Shown here: positions 16,395 through 26,740 of the stretch, piece after piece | Layout: each line of letters opens with the position of its first letter | Position numbering within the stretch: position 1 is the first letter of the stretch | Source: Methanosarcina sp. UBA293 | GTDB lineage: Archaea; Halobacteriota; Methanosarcinia; Methanosarcinales; Methanosarcinaceae | DNA: 64,000 nucleotides | NCBI GenBank assembly: GCA_002499445.1 | Contig: DALS01000038.1 | Coordinates: 1 to 64,000, forward strand | Reading direction: 5' to 3' | The notes under the pieces: generated by a model | What the model saw: the letters and a program-made list of their open reading frames with translations, nothing else | Database searches by the model: none | What the model was told of the DNA's origin: nothing | Program-made: the position numbers and the translations under genes

Positions 16395-18842
16395 ATGCCT
16401 GAGAACGAAAGTAAGTATATACGCTGGTTTGATGAGACATCGATTGAAGATATTCCGCTTGTGGGCGGAAAAAATGCCTCTCTTGGAGAAATGTACAGGG
16501 AGCTCACCCCAAAGGGAGTGAAGATTCCAAATGGTTTCTCAGTGACTGCTGAAGCCTATTGGTATGTCCTTAAAGCCGGTGGGATTCTCGAAAAGCTCAA
16601 GCAAACCCTTGAAGGGCTTGATATCTCAAATGTAACCGAGCTTTCAAAAAGAGGAAAGGCCGCAAGAGACCTGATTCTTGGGACAGAAATTCCGGATGAC
16701 CTCTGGCAGGAAATTAAAACCGGGTATGACCAACTATGTGAGCAATATGGAGAAAATACCGATGTAGCCGTGCGGAGCTCGGCGACAGCTGAAGACCTTC
16801 CGACTGCTTCTTTTGCAGGCCAGCAGGAATCTTACCTTAATATCCGGGGATATCCAGCGCTTCGAGATGCCTGCGTACGCTGTATTGCCTCGCTTTTTAC
16901 TGACAGGGCTATTTCCTATCGGGTAATAAATCATTTTGATCACTTTAAAGTAGCCCTGTCGATAGGGATTATGAAAATGGTCAGGTCGGATCTGGCTTCT
17001 AGTGGAGTTATATTTACTCTTGATACGGAAACCGGGTTCAGGGACGTGGTTTTCATTACCGGCTCTTACGGGCTTGGGGAAAATATCGTTCAGGGGCAGG
17101 TTAATCCGGATGAGTTCTATGTTTTCAAGCCAACTTTCAAGGAAGGGTATAAGCCAATTATCGAGAAGAATTTAGGGGATAAAGAAATTAAGATGATTTA
17201 TGGGCAAGGCGGCTCCAAAATGCTTACTCGGAATGTGGAGGTTCCTGATGCAGATCGACGCCGCTTCTGCCTCAATGACGAAGAAGTGCTTAAACTTGCT
17301 TGGTATGCTACTACCATTGAAGACTATTACTCAAATAAAAACAAGAAATCCATGCCCATGGATATCGAATGGGCAAAGGATGGGATAACAGGGGACCTCT
17401 TTATAGTGCAGGCGAGGCCGGAAACTGTCCAGTCTCAGAAAAGTAGAGACATTTTGGAGACCTATGTGCTCGAAAAGAAATCAACAGTCCTTGCCAAAGG
17501 TAGAAGCGTAGGCGACAAAATTGCTTCCGGAAAGTCACATGTAATCCCCGACGTTTCAGATCTGCCTTCTTTTAAACAGGGAGAGATTCTGATTGCTGAT
17601 ACCACAACCCCTGACTGGGAGCCTGTAATGAAAAAAGCAGCTGCAATTGTCACGAACCAGGGAGGAAGAACCTCTCATGCTGCAATTGTCAGCCGGGAAC
17701 TGGGAATTCCAGCAGTTGTGGGAACAGGCAACGCAACAGAAGTTCTCGAGACAGGTCGGGAAATTACCGTAAGCTGTGCGGAAGGTGAAGATGGACTTGT
17801 GTACGAAGGAATTCTTCCCTTCCACAAAGATACACTGAGCCTTAAAGATACAAAACGCCCTAAAACCGCAATTATGATGAACCTTGGAAATCCTGATGAG
17901 GCCTTTAGCCTTTCCATGATCCCAAACGACGGAATCGGGCTTGCAAGGCTGGAGTTTATTATCTCGAACTATATCAAAATCCATCCAATGGCTCTGGTGC
18001 ATCCTGAAAAGGTCAAAGACCCTAAAGTCCTTCAGGAAATTGAAAAACTTACCCAAAATTCCGAAAACAAAGAAGAATATTTCGTAGATAAGCTTGCTCA
18101 GGGCGTTGGAACCATTGCGGCTTCTTTCTACCCGAAGGATGTCGTAGTCCGCACAAGTGACTTCAAAACCAACGAATATGCAAGCCTGCTTGGGGGCAGT
18201 TATTTTGAAGTGAAGGAAGATAACCCCATGCTGGGGTTTAGAGGGGCTTCCCGCTATTTTGATGAGCGTTACAGGGAAGGTTTTGCTCTTGAATGCAGGG
18301 CTATGAAAAAAGTCAGGGACGAAATGGGACTCAAAAATCTCATTATTATGATTCCTTTCTGCAGGACAATTGAGGAAGCGCGGAAAGTAATTACCGAAAT
18401 GGAGAAAAACGGGCTAAAGAGAGGAGAAAACGGACTTCAGGTCTATGTTATGTGCGAGATTCCAAATAATGTTCTTCAAATTGACGAATTCAGCAAATGC
18501 TTCGATGGTTTTTCCATAGGCTCAAATGATCTTACCCAGTTGACCCTCGGAGTTGATAGGGACTCGGAAATTCTTGCTGCAGAATTCGATGAGCGTGACC
18601 CAGGTGTTCTGAAAATAATGGCAATGGCCGTACTGGGAGCAAAACAGAATGGAAGGCACAGCGGGATCTGTGGACAGGCACCTAGTGATTATCCCGAGAT
18701 CGCAGAATTCCTGGTAAAACAGGGTATAGATTCCATTTCACTTAATCCGGATTCGGTTATGAAGGTCACCCTTAAAGTTCTGGATACGGAAAAAGGGCTG
18801 GAAGGTAAAAAAGAAGCGGAAAAGATAACTGGTGTTCATTAA
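16395..18842 (+). CDS. ppsA: Phosphoenolpyruvate synthase
   Basis: An 815-residue enzyme that makes PEP from pyruvate and ATP, the entry to gluconeogenesis in an autotrophic or acetotrophic methanogen. It has an N-terminal ATP-grasp nucleotide domain (about 1-350, with GGKNASLGEM and VRSSATAEDLPTASFAGQQE). A swivelling domain follows with catalytic His428 in GGRTSHAAIVSREL. The C-terminal PEP barrel carries the conserved GICGQAP Cys near 759. The length is usual. GGGG lies just upstream of the ATG. gpmI follows 36 bases later, suggesting a gluconeogenic operon. Confidence 0.95.
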   Translation: MPENESKYIRWFDETSIEDIPLVGGKNASLGEMYRELTPKGVKIPNGFSVTAEAYWYVLKAGGILEKLKQTLEGLDISNVTELSKRGKAARDLILGTEIPDDLWQEIKTGYDQLCEQYGENTDVAVRSSATAEDLPTASFAGQQESYLNIRGYPALRDACVRCIASLFTDRAISYRVINHFDHFKVALSIGIMKMVRSDLASSGVIFTLDTETGFRDVVFITGSYGLGENIVQGQVNPDEFYVFKPTFKEGYKPIIEKNLGDKEIKMIYGQGGSKMLTRNVEVPDADRRRFCLNDEEVLKLAWYATTIEDYYSNKNKKSMPMDIEWAKDGITGDLFIVQARPETVQSQKSRDILETYVLEKKSTVLAKGRSVGDKIASGKSHVIPDVSDLPSFKQGEILIADTTTPDWEPVMKKAAAIVTNQGGRTSHAAIVSRELGIPAVVGTGNATEVLETGREITVSCAEGEDGLVYEGILPFHKDTLSLKDTKRPKTAIMMNLGNPDEAFSLSMIPNDGIGLARLEFIISNYIKIHPMALVHPEKVKDPKVLQEIEKLTQNSENKEEYFVDKLAQGVGTIAASFYPKDVVVRTSDFKTNEYASLLGGSYFEVKEDNPMLGFRGASRYFDERYREGFALECRAMKKVRDEMGLKNLIIMIPFCRTIEEARKVITEMEKNGLKRGENGLQVYVMCEIPNNVLQIDEFSKCFDGFSIGSNDLTQLTLGVDRDSEILAAEFDERDPGVLKIMAMAVLGAKQNGRHSGICGQAPSDYPEIAEFLVKQGIDSISLNPDSVMKVTLKVLDTEKGLEGKKEAEKITGVH

Positions 18843-18878
18843 GCAAGGTCTATCTTATGGACATGTGGAGTTCGTGGT

Positions 18879-20426
18879 ATGACTCAGACAAGAAGACCTC
18901 TTATGATCATTATTCTTGACGGCTGGGGTTACAGTAAAGCAAAAGAAGGAAACGCTGTCCTGACAGCCAGAGCTCCAAACCTTGACCTGCTGGAAAAGAA
19001 ATATCCGTGGTGTTTTTTAGAAGCCTCTGGGGAAGCTGTAGGTCTTCCTAAAGGTATGATGGGGAATTCGGAGGTTGGACACCTGACCATAGGGGCAGGA
19101 CGAATTGTATATCAGGATCTGACCCGAATAAATTTCTCTATCAGGAACGGAGATTTTTTTGAAAATCCGGCTTTTCTGAATGCTATTTCAAATGTCAAAG
19201 CTAATGATTCCAGCCTGCATCTTATTGGCCTTGCTTCCTATGGAGGTATTCATAGTTATATGCCCCACATGTATGCTCTTATCAAACTTGCACAGAAAAA
19301 AAGGCTAAAAAAAGTTTATATACACGCTTTTCTGGACGGAAGAGACGAACCTCCAAAAGCTGCCCTTAGTGATATAAAAGAGCTTGAAGCATTTTGTTAT
19401 GAACATGGGAATGCTAAAATTGCAACTGTCTCAGGCCGTTATTATGCAATGGACAGAGATAAACGCTGGGGCAGGACAAAATTTGCCTATGATGCCCTGA
19501 CAAGAGGAGTGGCCCCATATACAGCGGCAAACGCATAGACTGCGGTTTCTGAAGCCTACACTAGAGGAGAAACTGATGAGTTTGTAAAACCTACTATAAT
19601 TACAGATTCAGCTGGAAAACCTGTGGCGACAATACAGGATAACGATTCTGTTATCTTCTTCAATTTTAGGCCTGATAGAGCAAGGCAATTGACCTGGGCT
19701 TTTGTTAAAGAAAACTTCGATGGTTTTGTGAGAGAAAAGCATCCTGAGGTTTACTTTGTCTGTATGACCAAGTATGACGAAACCCTTGATGTACCCATTG
19801 CTTTTCCTCCAATAAAACTGAAAAATGTACTTGGGGAGGTGCTGAGCAAGCATGGACTCATCCAGCTCCGCATTGCTGAAACAGAAAAATATGCCCATGT
19901 GACCTATTTCCTTAACGGCGGCGAAGAAAAACGTTATAAGGGTGAAGATCGCTGCCTTATTCCTTCACCGAAAATCACTACTTACGATCTCAAACCCGAA
20001 ATGAGCGCTTATGAGATTACGGATGAAGTTATCAAAAGAGTCCGATCAGGAAAGTATGACGTTATTGTCCTTAACTTTGCAAATATGGACATGGTTGGGC
20101 ATACCGGAATATTTGAAGCTGCAGTAAAAGCAGTAGAAGCTGTGGATAAATGCATTGGCAGGATTGTTGAAGCTCTAAAAGAAAAAGGAGGTGCGACACT
20201 TATAACTGCAGATCACGGAAATGCCGAGGAGATGATAGACCCAAAAACAGGAGAGCCACATACTGCACATACTTCAAATCCGGTAAAATGCATTTACTTC
20301 GGAGACAGTGAAGTAAAATCCCTTAAAAACGGAGGACTATGTGACGTTGCACCGACACTTCTTGAGCTTCTTGAAATCCCTAAGCCGCAAGAGATGACAG
20401 GAAAGTCACTTCTAATAAAAGAGTGA
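18879..20426 (+). CDS. gpmI: Cofactor-independent phosphoglycerate mutase with in-frame UAG
   Basis: Interconverts 3- and 2-phosphoglycerate. The reading frame is continuous except for one TAG at 19536-19538 (codon 220). Counting it as a residue gives 515 amino acids, the normal family length, with no frameshift. The alkaline-phosphatase-like site is intact on both sides: D14 in ILDGWG, nucleophile S64 in GNSEVGH, HAFLDGRDEPP and GRYYAMDRDKRW before the TAG; NFRPDRARQL, NMDMVGHTG and TADHGNAEEM after it. The TAG falls in a variable segment between ALTRGVAPYTAANA and a YTRGETDEFVKPT-type stretch, not at the active site. In Methanosarcina UAG can be read as pyrrolysine, so a full-length Pyl protein is likely. 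A recent nonsense mutation or sequencing error are the alternatives. Confidence 0.85.
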
Positions 20427-20509
20427 TTAAGAGCCTGTACGGAGTAATCCTGACCATCTTGTAACGAAAAATCAGTCACGGGGAGCTGTCACAGTTCTGG
20501 TCATAATTA

Positions 20510-22954
20510 TTATTCAATTCCCTTATATTTTATCAGTAAATATTTTATCGAATCATTTACCAGAAGTGTTAAAACAAAATAATAGACTACTATACCAAAT
20601 GTATAATAAATTGGTAAAGGTGAAAGACCTGGAATTCCAACAGTAGAAATTGTACCTACAAATATCATATCCAGCATAATAGCCAACACAAGTGTCCTGC
20701 TTGGAGCAGAGTTCCAAAAATGGCCTCTTTCCCTCACCATAAATATGGTGAAGACCCCAGAGAAAAACAGCATCTCAAAAACAAATGTATTAAGCTCTGG
20801 TATAGAGAACTGAAGCCCAAAATACTTCAAACCAATATATAGTAATCCAAAATGTTCTATTAGTGTCACAATACCCAAAGCTACGGCAATTTTTACAAGC
20901 TCTGTTATGTTCCAAGTATCGGGTTTATAGGACCATCTGACCTTATCAGTTGCAAGTGAGAGTGTTACAAAATCTGTAAGGAATAACAGCAGGACCATGT
21001 CAAAAGCAGTTACTACAAAGAGGCCGGTAAACATAAAAGACAATGTAACGAAAACAACTATAGTAAACGTTTTAATTATTTTATTAAGTATCCAGCTTAT
21101 TATCCTTTGATAAATCATTCTGCCAGTTTTTATCAGGTCAACAATACTAGATAATCCTTCACTTGTCAGTACGACACTGGCTGACCCTTTGGCTACATCT
21201 GTTGCATTGCTGACAGCTATTCCTACTTCAGCCTGTTTGAGTGCAGGAGCATCATTTACTCCATCTCCAGTCATTCCTACAATATGACTTTTTGATTGCA
21301 GACTTTTGACTATTATATACTTGTCTTCGGGATATATTTCAGCAAATCCATCACTCTTCTCAGCGATTTCAGCTGCCTTTATAAGGTTTTCCTTTGCATA
21401 CTTTTTTAGATCTGGTGCTTTTACTATGTTTTTTTCAATACCAACTTTATCTGCTATTTCTTTAGCAATAGGCAAGGCATCTCCAGTAAGCATTTTTACT
21501 GAGATCCCTAAATGTTTCAGTTCCTGTATCAGTTTTTTAGAATCTGGTCTTGGATTATCAATCATTGCAACAAGACCTATAAGCCTTGATTTTTCAGTAT
21601 TCTCGTTTATCGCGACAGCCAGGGTTCTATAGCCTTTCCCAGCAAGCTTCCCCATACTTCCCTCAAGCCTTTCTATCTCCTTATCCTTTAAACCGCAAAG
21701 TTCAGCTATTTGTCGAACTGCCCCTTTCATTACCCTGAAACTACTATTATTTCGTTGAACCACAGCTTCAGTTCGTTTAATCTTAGGATCGAAGGGGTAA
21801 AACTCCTTTTGGACATATTCTTGGCTTAGCAGCTTTTTATCTCTGGCAAAAATAAGGAATGCTAGATCTATAGGATCCATATTTGCTTCCTGAGAAGCCA
21901 GTGCTCCATATAATATTACATCCTCTTCTGTAAAACCAGTTGATGGAGAAATGTTCGTTATGGTGAGCCTGTTCATTGTTATTGTGCCGGTTTTATCGGC
22001 ACATAAGGTATCCATTGTTGCTACGTCTTCTGAGGCCGTAAGCCTGGTAACAAGTACACCTTGCTTTGCAAGTTCTATTGACCCCAGAGCCATGCTCAAA
22101 GTGAACATGGCGGGGAGTGCAACGGGTATGGCTGTAACCAGCAGTATGAGAGTTAATGGCAGTATTTCCAGTAAACTGCCTCCCTTTATTACCTGCGCCA
22201 GAATGGTCAATCCAAGGAGCAAAATAACTGTTACAAGTAACCAGGTCACAACTTTTGAGATTACCTCTTCCATGTGCAGTTTAGGTCTGGCTATTTGAAC
22301 CAGCTGTGCAGTCCTACCAAAATAGGTTTTCTTTCCTGTAGCCAGCACAATTGAATTTGCTTCCCCTTCTTTAATTATCGAACCTGAGTAAAGGACTGAA
22401 TTCTCCTTTTTTCCAACCGCCATGGATTCACCGGTAAGTGTCGACTGGTCTGCTTCGAGTTTACCTGTAACTACTTTGAGATCTGCTGCGACAAAATCTC
22501 CGGCTCTGACCCTTACGATGTCTCCTGGAACAAGTTCTCTGGCTGGCACTGTTTTCCATTTACCATCCCTTAGTACCCTCACCTCAACCTGAAGGTTTTT
22601 CTTCAAAGAGTTTATTATACTGGATGCCTTCTCTTCTTGCAGGAAGCTCAATATTGAATTAAAGAGCAGCAAAGCCCCGATGATATATAGATCGAGATAC
22701 TTGCCCAGAATAAAAGAGACCAGCATGGTCAGTTCGAGCATCCAGGCTGTTAATCCCCAGAATTTTTTAAAAAATTTTATAACCGGAGATTCCTTCTTTT
22801 CAGGGATTTCGTTAAAGCCTAATTTACTGGTCCTTTTTTGAGCTTCTTCCTGCGGTAAACCTGTTTTAATATCAACATTGAGCCTTTCTGTTACTTGTTT
22901 CCAATCCAGATTATTTGGCCCATTCCCCTCCCCTTGGCCTTCCCCAACAACCAT
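20510..22954 (-). CDS. Plasma-membrane-type H+-translocating P-type ATPase
   Basis: An 814-residue P3A-type ATPase, convergent with gpmI. Visible are the actuator motif TGES (174-177), the membrane motif PVALP (277-281), the phosphorylation site DKTGT (320-324), MLTGD (near 500) and MTGDGVNDAPALK (near 585). About ten membrane segments are present. The short N-terminal extension is Gly-rich. The overall pattern matches PMA-type proton pumps known from Methanococcus and some Methanosarcina. It would use ATP to export protons. Ion specificity is inferred from family resemblance. It is a single gene with its own promoter. Confidence 0.88.
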   Translation of the reverse strand: MVVGEGQGEGNGPNNLDWKQVTERLNVDIKTGLPQEEAQKRTSKLGFNEIPEKKESPVIKFFKKFWGLTAWMLELTMLVSFILGKYLDLYIIGALLLFNSILSFLQEEKASSIINSLKKNLQVEVRVLRDGKWKTVPARELVPGDIVRVRAGDFVAADLKVVTGKLEADQSTLTGESMAVGKKENSVLYSGSIIKEGEANSIVLATGKKTYFGRTAQLVQIARPKLHMEEVISKVVTWLLVTVILLLGLTILAQVIKGGSLLEILPLTLILLVTAIPVALPAMFTLSMALGSIELAKQGVLVTRLTASEDVATMDTLCADKTGTITMNRLTITNISPSTGFTEEDVILYGALASQEANMDPIDLAFLIFARDKKLLSQEYVQKEFYPFDPKIKRTEAVVQRNNSSFRVMKGAVRQIAELCGLKDKEIERLEGSMGKLAGKGYRTLAVAINENTEKSRLIGLVAMIDNPRPDSKKLIQELKHLGISVKMLTGDALPIAKEIADKVGIEKNIVKAPDLKKYAKENLIKAAEIAEKSDGFAEIYPEDKYIIVKSLQSKSHIVGMTGDGVNDAPALKQAEVGIAVSNATDVAKGSASVVLTSEGLSSIVDLIKTGRMIYQRIISWILNKIIKTFTIVVFVTLSFMFTGLFVVTAFDMVLLLFLTDFVTLSLATDKVRWSYKPDTWNITELVKIAVALGIVTLIEHFGLLYIGLKYFGLQFSIPELNTFVFEMLFFSGVFTIFMVRERGHFWNSAPSRTLVLAIMLDMIFVGTISTVGIPGLSPLPIYYTFGIVVYYFVLTLLVNDSIKYLLIKYKGIE

Positions 22955-23248
22955 TTAAGTTTACTCCGATAGTCCTGAAATATTGAGATGTCAGCTATTT
23001 CCAAACTATAGAGTGATTTGTGAACATAATAGAATAAGAATTTGTATCTTAGAAACTGGCTGAGACCAGGTTTAAGTACACTCAATAAAAGAAGCCAATA
23101 TCTATAAATTTACATCCTTTTTTACAAATCTGTTTTTTACTAAATCTTAATATTTTAACATTTATGAATCAAATAGGACTATGCAGTAGAGGATGAAATA
23201 AATTCAAGCTTCTCATTTTGATAGTAAGATTTAGCTCTGTAGAAATAC
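22955..23248. other. Spacer between ATPase and beta-helix gene
   Basis: A+T-rich sequence with no recognisable gene. It must contain the ATPase promoter on the minus strand. Confidence 0.5.
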
Positions 23249-24580
23249 TCATGAGCCTTTGATGCGAATTTGTTCACCGTCACAGGCTGCAATCTTTAAA
23301 CCTTCAAGAGGGGCATCCCCGCCTTCAATCACAACGGCATCCGAATGTGGACCTAATGCGTGAATACCCTTCTGCACGTCCAAATGGTCAATTCTCCCCT
23401 GCACAATCAACGTAACAACCCCTTGCCCGGTGGTACGCAGCGCGCCACCGATTCTTAATTCGCCGATGTGACCGTCTTTCAACACGCTCAATGCATATGC
23501 TTTGAGTTTTAGCACTTTACCTTTTACCAGGCTGTCACCTTCGCTGCCATGTGTCGTTACGTCACCTCGAACACTTAGGCGCAGCAAATCGCGGCCTATC
23601 TGAATGCCCACGCTCCCATCACCGTGTGTTGTAATGCTATGGAACGAAGCTTCTTGCAAACTGCCTGCATAGAGATTAAATCCACGCGCCCCTCTGCCGA
23701 AGGTTTCTATTGGTGCTTTAACTTCCAAACTGCCAATTTCATAAAACTGTACAAATCCAATGCCGCTCGGTCCTCGTGACACAATAGGCGCATGGACAAT
23801 CCACTCGCGTACGTTCCCCCAGTTATCGAGCACCATATCATTTGGCCCATAAGTCGTAACCGCTCCGACATTCTCGACACGCTCCACCCATGTGCCATAA
23901 ATCACAAACACTCCGCCGCTAATCAGATCAGGTGTATTCTCGAGGATGCCGCCGTCTGTATGGATCTCGCCGGTCGTAAGGCGCGTCACCTGCACACGCC
24001 CACCTTCCGGTGTGCCATCTGGATTACCCTGACCACCAACGAAAACGCCGCTACCGCGTACCGGTGATTCGGCACTGCCCGCAGAAATGTTCAGAAGTTC
24101 GGCAGTGATCGTCACGTCGTCAGTATGCTTATTCCATAAGGTAAATGCACCCTGCATAGCATCCACACCATATGCGTGAGGGCGCTCGGCACACCCGCGC
24201 AAATCAGCATGTTCTATATTAAGATTCTCAACGTGTACATGCCCGCTGCATGTCGCACTGTCTATTAACAATGCTACTTGCCCGGTCGTGCGAACGTTAT
24301 GAAGCGTGAGCGTGCCTATATCCGGTACACCTGTATCGTTCAAAATAGCGCGCTCCACCTCACTCGTGCGAATTGTAATATCGGAGAGCGTGTTATCGCG
24401 GCTCAACTGCACACCGCGTGCGCCGAAATACAATGTCCCGCCCGTCAAGGTCTGTCCCGGTTTAAGGGCAAGCATTGGCATTCCGTGAATCTTGCCCTTG
24501 ACGGTAATGTGCGCGTCGCCACACTTTACTGCTTCCTGAAGCTCATCTGCATTTGTGACTATTCGAGTTTGATGCCCCAT
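23249..24580 (-). CDS. Right-handed beta-helix-like protein, probably foreign
   Basis: A 443-residue protein with no signal peptide or membrane segment. It starts GHQTRIVTNADELQEAV, which resembles the opening of beta-helix (pectate-lyase-like) proteins. It continues with repeated short strands such as TLTLHNVRTTGQVAL and LRLSVRGDVTTHG, recurring about every 20-25 residues. I recognise no catalytic motif. Base composition is clearly richer in G+C than the neighbours, with many GCG, CGC and GTG codons, which suggests transfer from a bacterium. ATG 24580 has GAGGAG eight bases upstream. The frame extends to a TTG at 24604. Confidence 0.65.
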   Translation of the reverse strand: MGHQTRIVTNADELQEAVKCGDAHITVKGKIHGMPMLALKPGQTLTGGTLYFGARGVQLSRDNTLSDITIRTSEVERAILNDTGVPDIGTLTLHNVRTTGQVALLIDSATCSGHVHVENLNIEHADLRGCAERPHAYGVDAMQGAFTLWNKHTDDVTITAELLNISAGSAESPVRGSGVFVGGQGNPDGTPEGGRVQVTRLTTGEIHTDGGILENTPDLISGGVFVIYGTWVERVENVGAVTTYGPNDMVLDNWGNVREWIVHAPIVSRGPSGIGFVQFYEIGSLEVKAPIETFGRGARGFNLYAGSLQEASFHSITTHGDGSVGIQIGRDLLRLSVRGDVTTHGSEGDSLVKGKVLKLKAYALSVLKDGHIGELRIGGALRTTGQGVVTLIVQGRIDHLDVQKGIHALGPHSDAVVIEGGDAPLEGLKIAACDGEQIRIKGS

Positions 24581-24954
24581 ATACTTCTCCTCATAGACTT
24601 GCAAATTATATGTGATCGAATGCCAAAGACTTTTAATTTTTTAGCTCTCGGGCAATTGGCAAATACAGACTGAAAGGCTATCTTAAATTAAATTTGATAT
24701 GTGTACCTGAATTGCTGAAAAGTTACAGTATGAATTTAAAAGTTAACGTTGTCCATTATCCAATTGTAAGAATGGTTTGAATTTTAAGACAGCCTCTAAT
24801 GCTCTCATTGCAGAACTTAAGAACACTAGTTCGGGTTAAATCAAATTATGGGCGACCAACCTGCCCTAAATGACGAAGTACGCTTCGGGCCGCCCCAGTT
24901 TGTCTAACACTTAGAACTGTTAATTCTCTGTTACCGGATTTAATCCCATTAACC
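24581..24954. other. Spacer with MITE-like element and hairpin
   Basis: Apart from the inverted-repeat element listed separately, 24848-24896 can fold: GGGCG pairs with CGCCC, enclosing GAAG TACG CTTC. It lies at the 3' side of gap on the minus strand and could act as its terminator. No gene seen. Confidence 0.45.
24675..24795. mobile_element. Putative MITE, 121 bp with terminal inverted repeats
   Basis: The left end AGGCTATCTTAAATT (24675-24689) is the near-perfect inverse of the right end AATTTTAAGACAGCCT (24780-24795). The ends resemble the AGGCTGTCTTAAAA-type termini of several insertion sequences. The interior has no coding capacity. Target duplication is not clear. It sits beside the foreign-looking beta-helix gene. 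Confidence 0.45.
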
Positions 24955-25971
24955 TTATTTGTTATTCAGTCCAATAGTTTTGTTTGTCTTCTCGATTGAC
25001 TTCGCGCCGTCACTCTCCAGTTCCATCATGGCCCTTATTGCATCCACATTTTCGGGAATTGTAATAGATTCCTGATGAATAGCCTGGAAGAAGTAAAGCT
25101 CCTTCTCGGTCACTGTAATGGACTCAGGCCAGATACAGAGCTCCCACATATCATGTCTGGGACGTCCAATATCTCGCGCAAACTCAATTATTTCAGCTGT
25201 AGATGTAATCCCCTGATCTACGAAACGTATCCTGGACTGGGAGCCGAAAATTTTCTTGATATCATCTACCGTACAATCAGTGTTAATATCCATATTTACA
25301 GTGTGTATATGCATAAGAGTCGTTGGGACTTTCATAGCTGCAGTCGTTATGTTAATGTGTGAAAGAACACTCCTTACATCCGGTCCATGATGAGACGGAA
25401 GTTTAACCGGGTTAAGTACAATTGCATTAACAGGTCCCTTTTTAATATCATTAGGATCGACTGCTCTTCTTGTGAGACTTACCCTCACCTTATTTACTCC
25501 GAGTTCTCTGTCTATAGGTGAAATGACCCTGCAAAGCGCTGTAGTGTTACAGGAGACAATCCTTGCCAGATCACGGCCAAGAGCCTGTTCATAATTACTT
25601 TCCGCATTAAAGGAGAAACCTGCAAGGGAATGGCTTTCGCCGCCCTGCCAGATTGCCTTTATCCCGACTTTTTCATACATAGGCTTATTTTTTTCTCCAA
25701 CTCCCCCTGGAGTACAGTCCACAACCAAGTCAGCCTTTTCCAGCATCTCTTCAATAGTTCCGGCTGTCGACATTCCTGCTTTCTCAAAAGCTCCGAGATT
25801 TACGGCTGGGGCATATATGTCATATCCCAGCTGGTGGGCTACTGCAGCCTCATAATTAGGTCTTGTCTTGGAAACTCCGATAACTTCCATATCGTCTTGA
25901 GCCCTTACAGCGTCTGCAACCCTTTTACCTATAGTTCCATACCCATTTATTGCAACCTTTGCTTTAGCCAT
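24955..25971 (-). CDS. gap: Glyceraldehyde-3-phosphate dehydrogenase, archaeal type II
   Basis: A 338-residue archaeal GAPDH that interconverts glyceraldehyde-3-phosphate and 1,3-bisphosphoglycerate, mainly gluconeogenic in methanogens. The Rossmann start VAINGYGTIGKRVADAV, the catalytic Cys141 in SCNTTALCR and the HIHTVNMDIN segment are typical of the archaeal class. The ATG follows GGGGAGATAACA. pgk, the next enzyme of the pathway, lies upstream on the same strand but 770 bases away, so the two are probably separate transcripts. Confidence 0.95.
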   Translation of the reverse strand: MAKAKVAINGYGTIGKRVADAVRAQDDMEVIGVSKTRPNYEAAVAHQLGYDIYAPAVNLGAFEKAGMSTAGTIEEMLEKADLVVDCTPGGVGEKNKPMYEKVGIKAIWQGGESHSLAGFSFNAESNYEQALGRDLARIVSCNTTALCRVISPIDRELGVNKVRVSLTRRAVDPNDIKKGPVNAIVLNPVKLPSHHGPDVRSVLSHINITTAAMKVPTTLMHIHTVNMDINTDCTVDDIKKIFGSQSRIRFVDQGITSTAEIIEFARDIGRPRHDMWELCIWPESITVTEKELYFFQAIHQESITIPENVDAIRAMMELESDGAKSIEKTNKTIGLNNK

Positions 25972-26740
25972 TGTTATCTCCCCTGTTTGCTTAATTTTTA
26001 CATACTCAGAATTATATGCTTAAAGTTACAGTTAAAAATCCAAACTAAGTACTCTTGAATTAACCGACTCTAATGCTTTTTCTTAAGCATTTGCACACTT
26101 CTTCACTCCCCTTGAAATTTTGCAAATTGAATATATGTAGGATGTATTTCCCCTCGATTCCCTCGATTTAGCCAGCTTCAACAGCAATTTTCATTTTAGT
26201 TTTTCCCTCGAATCCCCCAGGCAAAATTCAGCATGACAGCTTGCCAAGAGCAAACGACCCATATTGCAATGTTTTCACATTTCGGTGTTATTTGCAATAT
26301 CCCCACCTTATAATGCTTGACTCTGGCCAGGCACATCGAAAAGATCCTTTTGTGTCATCATTCTCATTTAAAGCCCCCTTTTCCTATAAAACTCAACAGT
26401 CTCGTATCTTTAGGGCTTGCGTACTTTTGAGCGAAAGAAACATGAGCAAACCATCACAATAGGATAATTTAAGAGTTTGAGATCTCATGCTACTTTTTTC
26501 ATTATACTGCGTAAGCCCCTGAGCTATTTGGATTTGGATTTAAAAGAATAAAATGTCATAGAATACAAAGCCTTTTGCATCGGTTAATTGTCTAAAAAGT
26601 AAAGAATAAAGGACTTCTTTGATAAAAAGTAGGTTAATTAATAAAAAATTCATAAAATTTAAGTACAAGTTGACTTGAAAATGGAAAATTTTGTTCCAAT
26701 TACAAAATAAACTTGGTTTTGAGATACTAAAAGAGATTTT
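25972..26740. other. 770-base spacer between pgk and gap
   Basis: No gene seen. TTTCCCTCGA(A/T)TCCC-like direct repeats occur near 26150-26215. The 26411-26555 part resembles the spacer upstream of pgk at 28291-28443: both share CATGCTACT, CCTGAGC, and ATTTGGATTTA followed by AGAATAAAA. This may be a shared leader or regulatory block of the two glycolytic genes. Confidence 0.4.

Noticed and set aside
18879..19538. Treating the two halves of gpmI as a simple pseudogene or as two genes
   Set aside because: There is no frameshift, deletion or loss of any catalytic motif, the second half has no sensible start with a ribosome site, and UAG has a known sense meaning in Methanosarcina.
26140..26230. 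tRNA gene suggested by TCGAATCCC
   Set aside because: A TCGAATCC-like T-arm sequence occurs, but no D-arm, anticodon stem or acceptor pairing can be built around it.
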